Assembly (NCBI GenBank): GCA_945892985.1
Contig: CAMDDU010000001.1
Coordinates: 124,001-188,000, forward strand
DNA length: 64,000 nt
Direction: 5' to 3'
DNA from: CAITSH01 sp945892985
GTDB taxonomy: Bacteria > Pseudomonadota > Gammaproteobacteria > Burkholderiales > SG8-39
Shown piece by piece: positions 9,221-19,164 of the stretch. Position 1 is the stretch's first letter; each line of letters begins with the position of its first letter. Below the pieces are notes generated by a model. That model saw nothing but the letters and a program-made list of their open reading frames with translations. It ran no database searches and had not been told where the DNA came from. The translations under genes were made by a program, and so were the position numbers.

Positions 9221-9856
9221 ATGCTTGAAGCAATCAACCTCGAATGCGTGCGCGGTGAGCGACAGTTGTTCGCCGGCCTTAACATGACCCTGGCGCCTGG
9301 CCAACTGCTGCATGTATCGGGCAAAAACGGCAGCGGCAAGACCAGTTTTTTGCGTATTTTGTGCGGACTGCACAAACCCTATGCCGGATCGGTTCAATGG
9401 CGCGGGCGGGTGATTTCGTCTTACACAGACGAATTTAATCGCGACCTGTGCTACATCGGCCATCTTAGCGGTGTGAAGGAGGAACTGAGTCCGATGGAGA
9501 ATCTGCTCATCGCCAGCTCTCTCGCCGGAACGAAGCCCGGCACGGCGCGCCTTCTGCAGTCCTTGGACGATTTCGGTATCCTCGACCGCGCCGAACTTCC
9601 GGTCCGATACCTCTCACAAGGCCAGAAACGTCGCGTGGCGCTGGCGCGGCTGGCCCTGTCCGGCACATCGCCATTGTGGATTCTTGACGAACCATTCAAT
9701 GCGCTAGACAAAGCCGCCGTAAGCAGGCTACGCAGTTTGCTTGCCGCACACGTACTTGGCGGCGGCATGATCGTACTCACCACCCACCTCGATATCGCCA
9801 TAGACGGTGTCGAGCCGCAGCACATCAATCTCGACCGGCCGTGGGAATTATCATGA
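9221..9856 (+). CDS. ccmA: Cytochrome c maturation ABC ATPase CcmA
   Basis: ATPase of the CcmABCD complex, which releases the holo-CcmE haem chaperone. 211 residues from the ATG at 9221, near the usual length of about 205; the frame stays open upstream to 9146, but the family N-terminus (MLEAINLECVRGERQLF) begins here. Walker A is KNGSGKTS at about residues 34-41, the signature LSQGQKRR, and Walker B LWILDEPFNALD. First gene of the ccmABCDE-FGHI block; its stop overlaps the ccmB start. Confidence 0.95.
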   Translation: MLEAINLECVRGERQLFAGLNMTLAPGQLLHVSGKNGSGKTSFLRILCGLHKPYAGSVQWRGRVISSYTDEFNRDLCYIGHLSGVKEELSPMENLLIASSLAGTKPGTARLLQSLDDFGILDRAELPVRYLSQGQKRRVALARLALSGTSPLWILDEPFNALDKAAVSRLRSLLAAHVLGGGMIVLTTHLDIAIDGVEPQHINLDRPWELS

Positions 9857-10521
9857 TCGGCACCTTTGCCTGCGTCTTCCAGCGCGATCTGTCGCTGGCG
9901 TTCAGGCGCAAGGGTGAAACGCTCAATACCCTGGTCTTTTTTGTCATCGTAACCAGCCTGTTTCCCCTTGGGGTCGGTGCGGAGCCCAATCTGCTGCGCG
10001 AAATCGCCCCCGGGATCTTATGGGTGGCCGCCCTACTCGCAGCGCTGCTCTCGCTAAACCGTATGTTTGAACCCGATTATGCCGACGGCACCTTGGAGCA
10101 GCTCGCATTGGTCAGCGAGCCATTTCCGATTATCGTGATGGCAAAAATAGCCGCCCACTGGGTCATGACGGGCCTGCCGCTTAGCTTGCTAGCGCCCGTC
10201 ATCGCGCTGCAATTTGACCTGCCCGGCGCTACCATCTGGCTACTGTTCCTGACGCTGCTGATCGGCACGCCGGTGCTCAGCCTGCTCGGGGCCATCGCCG
10301 CCGCACTCACCCTTGGCCTGCGTGGTGGCGGCGTCTTATCCGCCCTGTTGGTGCTGCCCCTTTACATTCCCCTGCTAATATTCGGCGCCGGCGCCGCTGG
10401 CGCAGCGAGTGCAGGTCTGGGCGGTCACGCCCATCTTTTCCTGATTGGCGCATTTCTGCTTGTTTCCGGGGCTATCTCGCCTTGGGCTACTGCCAGCGCA
10501 CTGCGCATTGCAATGGACTGA
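9853..10521 (+). CDS. ccmB: Haem exporter subunit CcmB
   Basis: Six-helix membrane subunit of the CcmABCD complex, 222 residues. The ATG at 9853 overlaps the ccmA stop (ATGA); an in-frame GTG at 9841 is less likely. The N-terminal FQRDLSLAFRRKGE and the LLSLNRMFEPDYADGTLEQL segment are typical of CcmB. About 50 bases separate it from ccmC. Confidence 0.94.
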   Translation: MIGTFACVFQRDLSLAFRRKGETLNTLVFFVIVTSLFPLGVGAEPNLLREIAPGILWVAALLAALLSLNRMFEPDYADGTLEQLALVSEPFPIIVMAKIAAHWVMTGLPLSLLAPVIALQFDLPGATIWLLFLTLLIGTPVLSLLGAIAAALTLGLRGGGVLSALLVLPLYIPLLIFGAGAAGAASAGLGGHAHLFLIGAFLLVSGAISPWATASALRIAMD

Positions 10522-10571
10522 AGGCGACAGGTACTAACAAGGAACAAAAAAACAGTAGAGGAACTCAGCGC

Positions 10572-11387
10572 ATGACCAACACCGCCAAACCGCACGAAAA
10601 ACCGAGCAATCAAGCCGCTGCATCAGCCATACCCCCCGGCAACCGCTGGTTTAAATACGCTTCACCCCAGACATTTTATGGCCCCGCCGGCAAACTCGCG
10701 CCGTGGTTCGCTGTGCTGTCGGCGCTCCTCTGCATAGCCGGACTGTACGTGGGGCTGTTTTTGGCACCGACCGACGCACAGCAAGGTGATTCATACCGCA
10801 TCATCTATATCCATGTTCCTGCCGCCTGGATGTCGATGTTTATCTATCTTGTCATGGCGGCTTGGGCCGCCGTCGGGCTGGTGCTCAATACCCGGCTTTC
10901 TTCGATGATGGCCTCCGCACTCGCCCCGACCGGCGCCATATTCACCTTTATCGCACTTTGGACCGGCGCCCTTTGGGGCAAGCCGACCTGGGGAACCTGG
11001 TGGGTGTGGGATGCCCGCCTCACCTCGGAATTAATTCTGTTGTTCCTTTATTTTGGTTTCATGGCACTACAGGCCGCCATCGACGATCCGCGACGCGCCG
11101 ATCGCGCCGGCGCAATCCTCGCCTTGGTGGGCGTCATAAACGTCCCGATCATCTATTACTCAGTCAAATGGTGGAATACCCTGCACCAAGGCGCCTCGGT
11201 CAGCCTCAACAGCGCGCCAACCATGGCCATGATCATGTTTGTCGGCATGATGTTGATCGCCCTTTCGTTCTGGATGTACACGATTGCCGTGACCCTGCTG
11301 CGGGTTCGCTGCCTCATCCTTGAGCGCGAACGCAACACCGATTGGGCGGCGCAATGGGCTCCTGGCGCCCGGGGAGTACAAGCATGA
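10572..11387 (+). CDS. ccmC: Haem transporter/handling protein CcmC
   Basis: Delivers haem to CcmE at the outer face of the inner membrane. 271 residues, six hydrophobic helices, and the tryptophan-rich haem-handling WWD motif (WGTWWVWDARLT) in a periplasmic loop. The two flanking His positions expected in CcmC are present (for example YIHVPAAW). The ATG at 10572 gives an N-terminal soluble extension of about 40 residues, slightly longer than usual. Its stop overlaps ccmD. Confidence 0.95.
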   Translation: MTNTAKPHEKPSNQAAASAIPPGNRWFKYASPQTFYGPAGKLAPWFAVLSALLCIAGLYVGLFLAPTDAQQGDSYRIIYIHVPAAWMSMFIYLVMAAWAAVGLVLNTRLSSMMASALAPTGAIFTFIALWTGALWGKPTWGTWWVWDARLTSELILLFLYFGFMALQAAIDDPRRADRAGAILALVGVINVPIIYYSVKWWNTLHQGASVSLNSAPTMAMIMFVGMMLIALSFWMYTIAVTLLRVRCLILERERNTDWAAQWAPGARGVQA

Positions 11388-11566
11388 ACTGGGCAAGTTG
11401 GAGTGATTTTTTCGCCATGGGCGGTTACGCGAGCTACGTTTGGGGCTCGTATGCCGTCACCTTCGGCCTACTGTGCCTTGAAATTGTGCAATTGCGCCAA
11501 CGCAGCCGGAAGGCTCGCGATAAAATAGTCGCTCACTTAAAACTCAAAGCAAGCCTCTCTCAGTGA
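11384..11566 (+). CDS. ccmD: Haem exporter small subunit CcmD
   Basis: Small 60-residue single-helix subunit of CcmABCD that helps release CcmE. One hydrophobic helix (about residues 13-35) follows a short N-terminus with FFAMGGYASYVWGSY, the CcmD hallmark, and a basic tail follows. Start ATG overlaps the ccmC stop, and its own stop overlaps the GTG of ccmE, so the three are translationally coupled. Confidence 0.92.
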   Translation: MNWASWSDFFAMGGYASYVWGSYAVTFGLLCLEIVQLRQRSRKARDKIVAHLKLKASLSQ

Positions 11567-12009
11567 AACCACGGCATAAACGCCTGATTCTTGTCGCATC
11601 CGGTATCGCCGCCATTGCTGCGGCCGGCGTACTGGTCCTGGGTGCTTTTCAACAGAATCTGGTGTTTTTTTTCACGCCGACCCAAGTAGCAGCCAACGAA
11701 GCGCCGACCGGACGCAGCTTTCGCATCGGCGGCCTTGTTGAAAACGGCAGCGTAAAGCGCAAACCCGACGGCGTGACGGTGCAGTTCACCGTCACGGACA
11801 CCGTAAAAAATGTGCCCGTGGAGTACCGGGGCCCGCTGCCCGACCTCTTCCGCGAAGGCAAAGGCGTTGTTTCCCAGGGGCGCCTCGGCACGGACGGGGT
11901 GTTCCGCGCCGACGAGGTTCTGGCGAAACACGACGAAAATTACATGCCTCCGGAAGCCAAGCACGCGCTCGAACAAGCCGGAAAGGCAGGAAAAACCCTG
12001 GTCAAGTGA
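11563..12009 (+). CDS. ccmE: Haem chaperone CcmE
   Basis: Periplasmic membrane-anchored chaperone that carries haem covalently to CcmF. 148 residues from a GTG codon overlapping the ccmD stop (GTGA). N-terminal anchor at about residues 8-28, then the beta-barrel domain. The covalent haem ligand is His123 in AKHDENY, with Tyr127 as axial ligand. Normal length. Confidence 0.95.
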   Translation: MKPRHKRLILVASGIAAIAAAGVLVLGAFQQNLVFFFTPTQVAANEAPTGRSFRIGGLVENGSVKRKPDGVTVQFTVTDTVKNVPVEYRGPLPDLFREGKGVVSQGRLGTDGVFRADEVLAKHDENYMPPEAKHALEQAGKAGKTLVK

Positions 12010-12240
12010 CCCGACGACTGCATTATTCGTCCACCGCACGAGCCTCGCGAAAACCGTACCGGACCAACATCGCGCCACCAGCCGTCCCCTCAGCTGAACT
12101 TCCTGTGCAAGACAAACAATCTGATGCATCGCCCAAGGCGTGAGCCAAACAAACCATGATCCATCGCTGCCCCTGGCCTGCTGCCGTGCACGCCCCGTCG
12201 TCCTTGCAAGCCAGGGCACATTTATCACGAAAGCCCCCTC
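12010..12240. other. Gap between ccmE and ccmF
   Basis: About 230 bases without a supported gene inside an otherwise tightly packed ccm operon. No hairpin with a T-run and no good promoter was seen. It splits the block into ccmABCDE and ccmFGHI, so the second part may have its own promoter here. Confidence 0.5.
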
Positions 12241-14220
12241 ATGATTCCTGAACTCGGACACTTCGCGCTGATATTGGCCTTGTGCGTGGCCATGGCACAA
12301 GCGACCCTCCCCCTTGCCGGTGCTGCCATCGGCAAGCATGTATGGATGGCCCTGGCGCGTCCCGCCGCGCTGGCGCAAGCCTTGTTCGTCTCGATCGCAT
12401 TCGGCTGCCTCGCCTACGCCTTTCTTAGCAACGATTTTTCGGTTTCCTACGTTGCGCAGCACTCCAACACAAAACTGCCCGCGGCATATCGCTTCGCCGG
12501 CGTATGGGGCGGACACGAAGGTTCCATGCTGCTGTGGGCACTGATGCTATGCGGCTGGTCGGTTGGTGTCGCCGCATTAAGCGGGCACCTGCCTGACAAA
12601 ATGGTCGCCCGTGTGCTGAGCGTGATGGGCCTCATCAGCGTTGGCTTCCTGGTGTTCATGCTGTTCGCATCGAACCCCTTCGAACGGCTGTTCCCGGCGG
12701 CGGCCGACGGACGCGACTTGAATCCGCTATTGCAGGACCCGGGCATGGTAATCCATCCGCCCATGCTGTACATGGGTTACGTCGGATTTTCTGTGGCCTT
12801 CGCCTTCGCTATCGCCGCTCTGCTGCAAGGACGACTCGATGCGACCTGGGCCCGTTGGTCGCGCCCCTGGACGATCGCCGCATGGTCGTTCCTGACGCTC
12901 GGAATCGCGCTGGGCAGCGGCTGGGCCTACTACGAGCTGGGCTGGGGCGGATGGTGGTTCTGGGATCCGGTGGAAAACGCTTCCTTCATGCCCTGGCTGG
13001 TTGGCACTGCGCTGCTGCACTCGCTACCCATCGCGGAAAAGCGCGGTGGCTTCAAGGCCTGGGCTGCGCTGCTCGCCATCGCGGCATTCTCGCTCAGCCT
13101 CCTTGGCACCTTTCTTGTCCGATCCGGCGTGCTGACCTCGGTGCATGCGTTTGCAACCGATCCGACGCGCGGGGTCTTCATCCTGGCTTTACTGACTATC
13201 GTTGTGGGCGGATCCTTGCTGCTGTTCGCCCTGCGCGCGCACAAGATCGGACTGGGCGAGGGATTTGAACTCGTTTCGCGCGAGTCCATGCTGCTGACCA
13301 ACAACGTACTTCTCGCCGTGGCCACCGCCGCGGTGATGCTTGGCACGCTGTACCCGCTGGCACTCGATGCCTTGAACCTGGGGAAGATTTCCGTCGGAGC
13401 CCCTTATTTCGAGGCGGTATTTGTGCCACTGATGGCACCGGCGATTTTCCTCATGGGCATCGGCCCCATTGCGAAGTGGAAACGCGATGCCATGCGCGAT
13501 ATTGCCCTCAAACTGCGCTGGCCCGCCCTGGCCGCGATCCTACTGTCGGTCGCCGTGCCTTTTGCCATGGGCCGCTGGAGCGCCATGGTTTTTCTCGGGC
13601 TGTTCCTCGCGATTTGGGTGGTGATCACGACCCTTGCCGGCGCCCGCAGCCGCGTTGCCAGTGCAGGCGCCGGGAGCACCGCGAGGGGACTGCGCCTCCT
13701 GCCCAGCTCTTACTACGGCATGGTGTTCGCCCATCTTGGCGTCGCAGTGTTCATCCTCGGCGTAACCATTTCGCGTGGCTACGAGACCGAATCGGATGTA
13801 AAAATGAACATAGGCGACACAACACAGCTGGCTGGATTCACCTTTAAACTGAGCGCGATCAACGGCGTCAATGGGCCCAATTACCAAGCGGCACGAGCCA
13901 CGGTGGAAGTATTTAAGGGCGAGGCCCGTGTGGCCGTACTCAGCCCGGAAAAACGCCTTTACATCGTGCAGAACATGCCGATGACCGAAGCCGCCATCGA
14001 TGCGGGCGTGTTTCGCCATCTCTACGTGTCACTGGGCGAGGAGGTCGAAGCGCGCGCCTGGACGCTGCGCATTTACCACAAGCCGCTCATAAGCTGGATC
14101 TGGGCGGGCTGCCTGCTCATGGCCCTTGGGGGAGCCCTTGCGGTTTTCGACCGGCGCTACCGCACCAAGGCCAAGGCGGCACCTGCTGTGTCTAGCGCCG
14201 CACAGCCGGCAACCTCCTAG
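12241..14220 (+). CDS. ccmF: Cytochrome c haem lyase subunit CcmF
   Basis: Membrane subunit of the haem ligation complex that takes haem from CcmE and attaches it to apocytochrome. 659 residues with many membrane helices. The WWD motif is visible as WGGWWFWDPVEN at about residues 237-248, and the early RFAGVWGGHEGS segment with conserved His is present. C-terminal periplasmic region follows DRRYR. The ribosome site before ATG 12241 is weak. Length matches the family. Confidence 0.95.
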   Translation: MIPELGHFALILALCVAMAQATLPLAGAAIGKHVWMALARPAALAQALFVSIAFGCLAYAFLSNDFSVSYVAQHSNTKLPAAYRFAGVWGGHEGSMLLWALMLCGWSVGVAALSGHLPDKMVARVLSVMGLISVGFLVFMLFASNPFERLFPAAADGRDLNPLLQDPGMVIHPPMLYMGYVGFSVAFAFAIAALLQGRLDATWARWSRPWTIAAWSFLTLGIALGSGWAYYELGWGGWWFWDPVENASFMPWLVGTALLHSLPIAEKRGGFKAWAALLAIAAFSLSLLGTFLVRSGVLTSVHAFATDPTRGVFILALLTIVVGGSLLLFALRAHKIGLGEGFELVSRESMLLTNNVLLAVATAAVMLGTLYPLALDALNLGKISVGAPYFEAVFVPLMAPAIFLMGIGPIAKWKRDAMRDIALKLRWPALAAILLSVAVPFAMGRWSAMVFLGLFLAIWVVITTLAGARSRVASAGAGSTARGLRLLPSSYYGMVFAHLGVAVFILGVTISRGYETESDVKMNIGDTTQLAGFTFKLSAINGVNGPNYQAARATVEVFKGEARVAVLSPEKRLYIVQNMPMTEAAIDAGVFRHLYVSLGEEVEARAWTLRIYHKPLISWIWAGCLLMALGGALAVFDRRYRTKAKAAPAVSSAAQPATS

Positions 14221-14234
14221 TTAATGGACACCTA

Positions 14235-14777
14235 ATGGTCAAAGCACGCTTTCTCATCCCGCTGATCCTTTTTCTCTTGCTGCTCATTCTGTTGGGTGTG
14301 GGCCTCAAACTCAATCCACGCGAAGTCCCGTCCCCGCTAATCGGCAAGCCCGCGCCGCAATTTGACCTTCCCCAGCTCGATGAAAGCGGCAAGGCCAAAT
14401 CGTTCAGCCACAAGGATATGCTGGGCAAGGTGTGGATGGTCAACGTCTGGGCCTCCTGGTGCGTGTCTTGCCGCGAGGAGCATCCGCTGTTGGTCAATTT
14501 TGCCAAAAGCGGCGTGGTGCCGATTCTGGGTCTCAATTACAAGGACGAGCGGGCCGATGGTTTGCGCTGGCTCGCACAGTTCGGCAACCCCTACACACTG
14601 TCGGTTTACGACCATGACGGACGACTGGGCATCGACTACGGCGTATATGGCGTGCCCGAAACCTTCATCATCGACAAACGGGGCGTCATCCGCTACAAGC
14701 AAATCGGCGTTCTGACCCCGGAAATCCTGCAGAAAAAAATCTTGCCTCTCATAAAGGAACTTGAAGCCAATGCGTAA
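14235..14777 (+). CDS. ccmG: Thiol:disulfide oxidoreductase CcmG/DsbE
   Basis: Membrane-anchored periplasmic thioredoxin that reduces apocytochrome cysteines before haem attachment. 180 residues, an N-terminal anchor at about 5-24, and a thioredoxin fold with the active site WCVSC (Cys76, Cys79) and the cis-Pro region GVPETF. Starts 14 bases after ccmF and overlaps ccmH by eight bases. Confidence 0.95.
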   Translation: MVKARFLIPLILFLLLLILLGVGLKLNPREVPSPLIGKPAPQFDLPQLDESGKAKSFSHKDMLGKVWMVNVWASWCVSCREEHPLLVNFAKSGVVPILGLNYKDERADGLRWLAQFGNPYTLSVYDHDGRLGIDYGVYGVPETFIIDKRGVIRYKQIGVLTPEILQKKILPLIKELEANA

Positions 14778-15246
14778 GCTGATCTTCGCCTTGTGCCTGG
14801 CCCTGTCGTTTGCGGCAACGGCAAAGGAAGCCGCCCCCCTTGTCGCCGACCCGGCCCTGGAAAAGCGCGCGATGGCCCTGTCCGAGGAACTTCGTTGCCT
14901 CGTCTGCCAAAATCAAACCATCGCCGAATCGCATGCCGGGCTGGCCATCGACCTGAAAAACCAGATCCGCGAACAACTCGCTGCCGGCAAAAGCGACGCT
15001 GAGATTCTCGACTACATGGTCGCGCGTTATGGGGACTTCGTCTTGTACCGGCCCCCGGTCAAGGCCAGCACGCTGCTTTTGTGGTTTGGCCCCTTCGCCT
15101 TGCTCTTTGGCGCAGTCATGTTCTTGCTCCTCAACATCCGGCGGCGCCGTAATGCGCTGTTGCAGAGGCCCACAGAGCTGACGGATGCCGAGCGCGCGCG
15201 CGCGAAAGAACTGCTCGAAGATGTACCCGAAGGAACACAGGCATGA
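14770..15246 (+). CDS. ccmH: Cytochrome c maturation protein CcmH (CycL type)
   Basis: Periplasmic thioredox partner of the haem lyase, anchored by one helix. 158 residues with a signal sequence (residues 1-18), the redox motif RCLVCQNQ (Cys43, Cys46), and a membrane helix at about 103-120. This is the short CcmH form, with the TPR part encoded separately by the next gene. ATG 14770 was preferred to an in-frame TTG nine bases upstream. Confidence 0.94.
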   Translation: MRKLIFALCLALSFAATAKEAAPLVADPALEKRAMALSEELRCLVCQNQTIAESHAGLAIDLKNQIREQLAAGKSDAEILDYMVARYGDFVLYRPPVKASTLLLWFGPFALLFGAVMFLLLNIRRRRNALLQRPTELTDAERARAKELLEDVPEGTQA

Positions 15247-16505
15247 GCCTCTTTGTAGGCATTTGCATTTTTCTGATAGTCGTGGCCCTGCTGTTCCTGA
15301 TAACGCCGCTGCTTTCGCGCAAACCCCTGCCGGGCACCAGCGCGCCCGCGTCCGCACGCAACGCAACGGTGTACCAAGACCAACTCGCGGAAATTGACGC
15401 CGAACTGGGCCGTGAGGCCATCACCCAAGCGCAGTGGGCGGCGTCACGCGCGGCCATCGAGCGCCGTGCCCTGGACGAAGCAGAAGAAACCCCGAATTCA
15501 CCGCGCGTGAGCGCAGCGACCGCGCCGGCGCGACGCGCCAGCATCACGGCATCGATCCTTGGGATCCTGCTGCCGCTCGCCGCGGTTGGCTTGTATATCC
15601 TGCTGGGTGCGCCACAGGCGCTCTCGCCTGCCCCGGATGAAGGCCAGCAGGCGGTGACATCCGAACAAATCGAAGCCATGGTCACAAAACTGGCAGAGCG
15701 CCTCAAAACCAATGCCGGTGATACCGATGGCTGGATCATGCTGGGGCGCTCTTACGCCGCCATGGGTCGCTTTCAGGACTCTGCGAATGCTTTCTCCAAA
15801 GCCGCCGCGCAGCGCCCCGCCGACGCCCAGCTTCTCGCCGATTATGCTGATGCGCTTGGCATGGCAAATGGCCGCAACCTCAAAGGTGAGCCCGAGGCGC
15901 TTATCACCCGCGCGCTCAAGGCCGACAGCGGCAACATCAAGGCACTCACGCTGGCCGGAACCATCGCCTACCAAAACGCGGACTATCGCAAGGCAATCGC
16001 ACTGTGGGAGGCTATCCTGCCCAAAGTGCCGGCGGAGGATCCGTTTGCCGAATCGGTGCGCGGCATCATCAGCGACGCCAAGATGCAACTGGAAAACACC
16101 GCAACAAAGAAAGGCCGTACACCTCAATCCAGCGCAAAGGACGATGCCGCCCAAACCGGGGCGGCGTCGCTGCAGGGAACGGTCAGTCTTGCCCCTGCGC
16201 TCAAATCAAAAGTAAACCCGGACGACACCGTTTTCATCTACGCCAGAGCCACCTCCGGCCCGCGCATGCCGCTGGCCATCATGCGCAGTACGGTGCGGCA
16301 ATTGCCGGTGCAATTCTCCCTGGACGATTCAAACGCGATGAGTCCGACGATGAAACTATCGGCATTTGACAAGGTTGTCGTCGTCGCACGCGTGTCCAGG
16401 TCAGGCAATCCCGCCCCGCAAAAGGGTGATCTGGAAGGCGTCACGTCAGAAATGGCGCCGCGCGCACGCGGCTTGAAAGTGGAAATCAGCAGCACCATCA
16501 ATTAA
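15243..16505 (+). CDS. ccmI: Cytochrome c maturation protein CcmI (CycH, TPR protein)
   Basis: Recruits apocytochrome to the haem lyase. 420 residues: two N-terminal membrane helices (about 3-22 and 98-118) bracket a cytoplasmic region with a coiled-coil-like segment, then TPR repeats in the periplasm (about 145-275; WIMLGRSYAAMGRF is a clear TPR), then a C-terminal beta domain (about 300-418). Overlaps the ccmH stop by four bases. Last gene of the ccm block. Confidence 0.93.
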   Translation: MSLFVGICIFLIVVALLFLITPLLSRKPLPGTSAPASARNATVYQDQLAEIDAELGREAITQAQWAASRAAIERRALDEAEETPNSPRVSAATAPARRASITASILGILLPLAAVGLYILLGAPQALSPAPDEGQQAVTSEQIEAMVTKLAERLKTNAGDTDGWIMLGRSYAAMGRFQDSANAFSKAAAQRPADAQLLADYADALGMANGRNLKGEPEALITRALKADSGNIKALTLAGTIAYQNADYRKAIALWEAILPKVPAEDPFAESVRGIISDAKMQLENTATKKGRTPQSSAKDDAAQTGAASLQGTVSLAPALKSKVNPDDTVFIYARATSGPRMPLAIMRSTVRQLPVQFSLDDSNAMSPTMKLSAFDKVVVVARVSRSGNPAPQKGDLEGVTSEMAPRARGLKVEISSTIN

Positions 16506-16542
16506 ATAACTCTCGGCCGACCATCGCAGCAGAGCCCTCTCC

Positions 16543-19104
16543 ATGAAGCCCGCGTCGCCAACTACAGCACCAGCACACACGCCGATGATGGTCCAATACT
16601 TGGGCCTGAAGGCGCAGCATCCGGACATCCTGCTGTTTTATCGCATGGGTGACTTTTACGAGATGTTTTTCGAAGACGCCGAAAAGGCCGCGCGACTGCT
16701 CGACATCACGCTCACGTCACGCGGGCAGTCAGCCGGCGTTCCCATCAGCATGGCCGGAATTCCATGGCATTCGGCCGAACAATACCTCGCCAAACTGGTC
16801 AAGCTCGGCGAGTCTGTCGCCATCTGTGAGCAAATAGGCGATCCGGCCACATCAAAAGGCCCGGTCGAGCGGCGCGTAACGCGTATCGTCACGCCCGGCA
16901 CGCTCACCGACTCGGCCCTGCTTGATGACAAAACAGACAATGTCCTGCTCGCCCTGTCCGCGGAAAGTGCCGCGGTAGGCCTCGCCTGGCTCAACCTGTC
17001 CAGCGGCGAACTGCGCGTCACCGAAGTTGCGCCGCAACTTCTGGCCGCAGAACTGCGCCGCATCGGACCGGCGGAGATCCTCGCAGCCGATGCCGGGTCG
17101 GCGGAACTGGCCGGATTCACCGTGACGCGCCTGCAAGCATGGCATTTCGAATTCGAGGCGGCACGCAAGTTAGTACTGGCGCAACTGGGTGCCAGCAGCC
17201 TGGACGGCTATGGTTGCGAGGACTTGCGTCCGGGTATCGCTGCGGCCGGAGCCTTGCTCGAATACGCGAAAAAAACCCAGGGCCAGGCACTGGTTCACGT
17301 CACCGCTATCATTCCGGAGCACATCAGCGAATACGTGCGTCTCGATGCCGCCACGCGACGCAATCTGGAACTGACTGAAACTCTTCGCGGCGAGCCCTCC
17401 CCGACGCTGTTTTCCGTGCTCGATGAATGCGCGACCGGCATGGGCAGCCGCCTGCTCCGCCATTGGCTGCACCACCCACTGCGTGAACGCGGCATATTGA
17501 ACGGACGCCAGGATGCAGTGAGTGCACTCGGAGGCGATACGCCGACACACGCTGCCGTACATGCGCTGCTCCGGCGTTTTGCCGATGTCGAACGCATTAC
17601 CGGACGCATCGCGCTGCAGACGGCGCGACCGCGCGACCTCTCGTCACTGCGAACGAGCCTCGCGTTGCTGCACGAAATCCCCGGATCACTGCCTGCGGGG
17701 CCGGCCGGCGTACTCGATGCGCTTCGCAAGGACCTTGCCGTGCCGCTGCCATGCCTTGATCTGCTGCAACGCGCGGTGCTCGAAGAGCCGTCCGTACTGC
17801 TCAGAGAGGGCGGTGTGATCGCCGACGGCTACTCGGACGATCTCGACGAATTGCGCGCGCTTCAAACGCACTCGGGGGATTTTCTCGCCAAACTCGAACT
17901 GCGGGAGCGCGAGCGCACCGGCATTCCCAATCTTCGTGTCGAATACAACCGGGTGCACGGCTTTTACATCGAAGTCACCAACGCGCAATCTGAAAAGGTT
18001 CCCGACGACTACCGCCGCCGGCAGACCCTCAAGAACGCTGAGCGCTACATAACGCCGGAACTCAAGACCTTCGAGGACAAGGCCTTGTCGGCGCGTGATC
18101 GCGCCCTCGCTCTGGAAAAATCCCTCTACGACGATTTGCTCTCCAGACTGCTGCCGCATGTGCCGGTGCTGCAACGTACCGGCCGGGCACTGGCCCAACT
18201 TGATGTGCTGGCCTGCTTCGCCGCGATCGCGGCGCGCCGCGGACACTGCCGGCCACGGTTCACCGAAGAGCCGCAAATCTCGATTGAATCCGGAAGACAC
18301 CCGGTAGTCGAGGGACAGATCGAGACTTTCATCCCCAACGATTGCCAACTATCCCCGTCAAGGCAACTGCTGCTCATCACCGGCCCGAACATGGGTGGAA
18401 AATCAACCTACATGCGCCAGGTTGCCTTGATCGTGCTGCTGGCCCATGTTGGCGCTTGCGTCCCGGCCAAGTCGGCCAGCATCGGCCCCATTGACCAGAT
18501 ATTTACCCGTATCGGCGCATCCGATGACCTCGCTGGCGGGCGTTCCACCTTCATGGTCGAGATGACCGAGTCGGCCAACATCCTGCACAACGCCACCGAC
18601 AAAAGCCTGGTGTTGATGGACGAGGTCGGCCGCGGTACCTCGACCTTTGACGGCCTTGCGCTGGCCTGGGCCATCGCCCGCCACCTGCTCGAAAAAAGCC
18701 GCGCCTATACCTTGTTCGCCACCCATTACTTTGAGCTGACCCGTCTCTCTCTTGAGTACAAGCAGGCAATTAACGTGCACCTTGACGCGGTCGAGCACAA
18801 GGATTCCATCGTTTTCCTGCACGCCGTCGAGGAAGGACCGGCGAGCCGGAGTTACGGCCTCCAAGTCGCGGCGCTCGCAGGGGTGCCCAAACCGGTGATA
18901 AAAAGCGCGCGCAAGTACCTGCAACTGCTTGAGAACGACAGTTTGTCACGGGGCGGCCAGCCCGACCTGTTCTCGCCGGGGCAGGCCGCGCCCGAGCCTG
19001 AGCCAGAGGTCGATGCCGCCCGTGCGCTGCTCGACACAGTCAACCCGGATGAACTCAGTCCGCGCGAAGCACTCGAACTACTGTACCGTCTGAAGCGACT
19101 CTAA
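16543..19104 (+). CDS. mutS: DNA mismatch repair protein MutS
   Basis: Mismatch recognition ATPase, 853 residues, normal length. The mismatch-reading Phe-x-Glu is Phe38-Tyr-Glu40 (DFYEMF). The ATPase domain has Walker A GPNMGGKST, Walker B VLMDEVGRGTSTFDG, and the helix-turn-helix dimerisation region at the C-terminus. The linker after about residue 800 is Pro/Glu-rich and carries the short C-terminal tetramerisation-like segment. It stands alone between ccmI and the phosphoesterase gene. Confidence 0.97.
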   Translation: MKPASPTTAPAHTPMMVQYLGLKAQHPDILLFYRMGDFYEMFFEDAEKAARLLDITLTSRGQSAGVPISMAGIPWHSAEQYLAKLVKLGESVAICEQIGDPATSKGPVERRVTRIVTPGTLTDSALLDDKTDNVLLALSAESAAVGLAWLNLSSGELRVTEVAPQLLAAELRRIGPAEILAADAGSAELAGFTVTRLQAWHFEFEAARKLVLAQLGASSLDGYGCEDLRPGIAAAGALLEYAKKTQGQALVHVTAIIPEHISEYVRLDAATRRNLELTETLRGEPSPTLFSVLDECATGMGSRLLRHWLHHPLRERGILNGRQDAVSALGGDTPTHAAVHALLRRFADVERITGRIALQTARPRDLSSLRTSLALLHEIPGSLPAGPAGVLDALRKDLAVPLPCLDLLQRAVLEEPSVLLREGGVIADGYSDDLDELRALQTHSGDFLAKLELRERERTGIPNLRVEYNRVHGFYIEVTNAQSEKVPDDYRRRQTLKNAERYITPELKTFEDKALSARDRALALEKSLYDDLLSRLLPHVPVLQRTGRALAQLDVLACFAAIAARRGHCRPRFTEEPQISIESGRHPVVEGQIETFIPNDCQLSPSRQLLLITGPNMGGKSTYMRQVALIVLLAHVGACVPAKSASIGPIDQIFTRIGASDDLAGGRSTFMVEMTESANILHNATDKSLVLMDEVGRGTSTFDGLALAWAIARHLLEKSRAYTLFATHYFELTRLSLEYKQAINVHLDAVEHKDSIVFLHAVEEGPASRSYGLQVAALAGVPKPVIKSARKYLQLLENDSLSRGGQPDLFSPGQAAPEPEPEVDAARALLDTVNPDELSPREALELLYRLKRL

Positions 19105-19164
19105 GCTGCCCGGTCACCCCATCGCCCCCCCGCTCATTCCAGCACTCCTGACACGAAAGCATCC

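Noticed and set aside
11560..12516. Long minus-strand open frame (about 318 codons) across ccmE and the start of ccmF
   Set aside because: It is antisense to clear ccmE and ccmF sequence, has low-complexity unlikely composition and no ribosome site.
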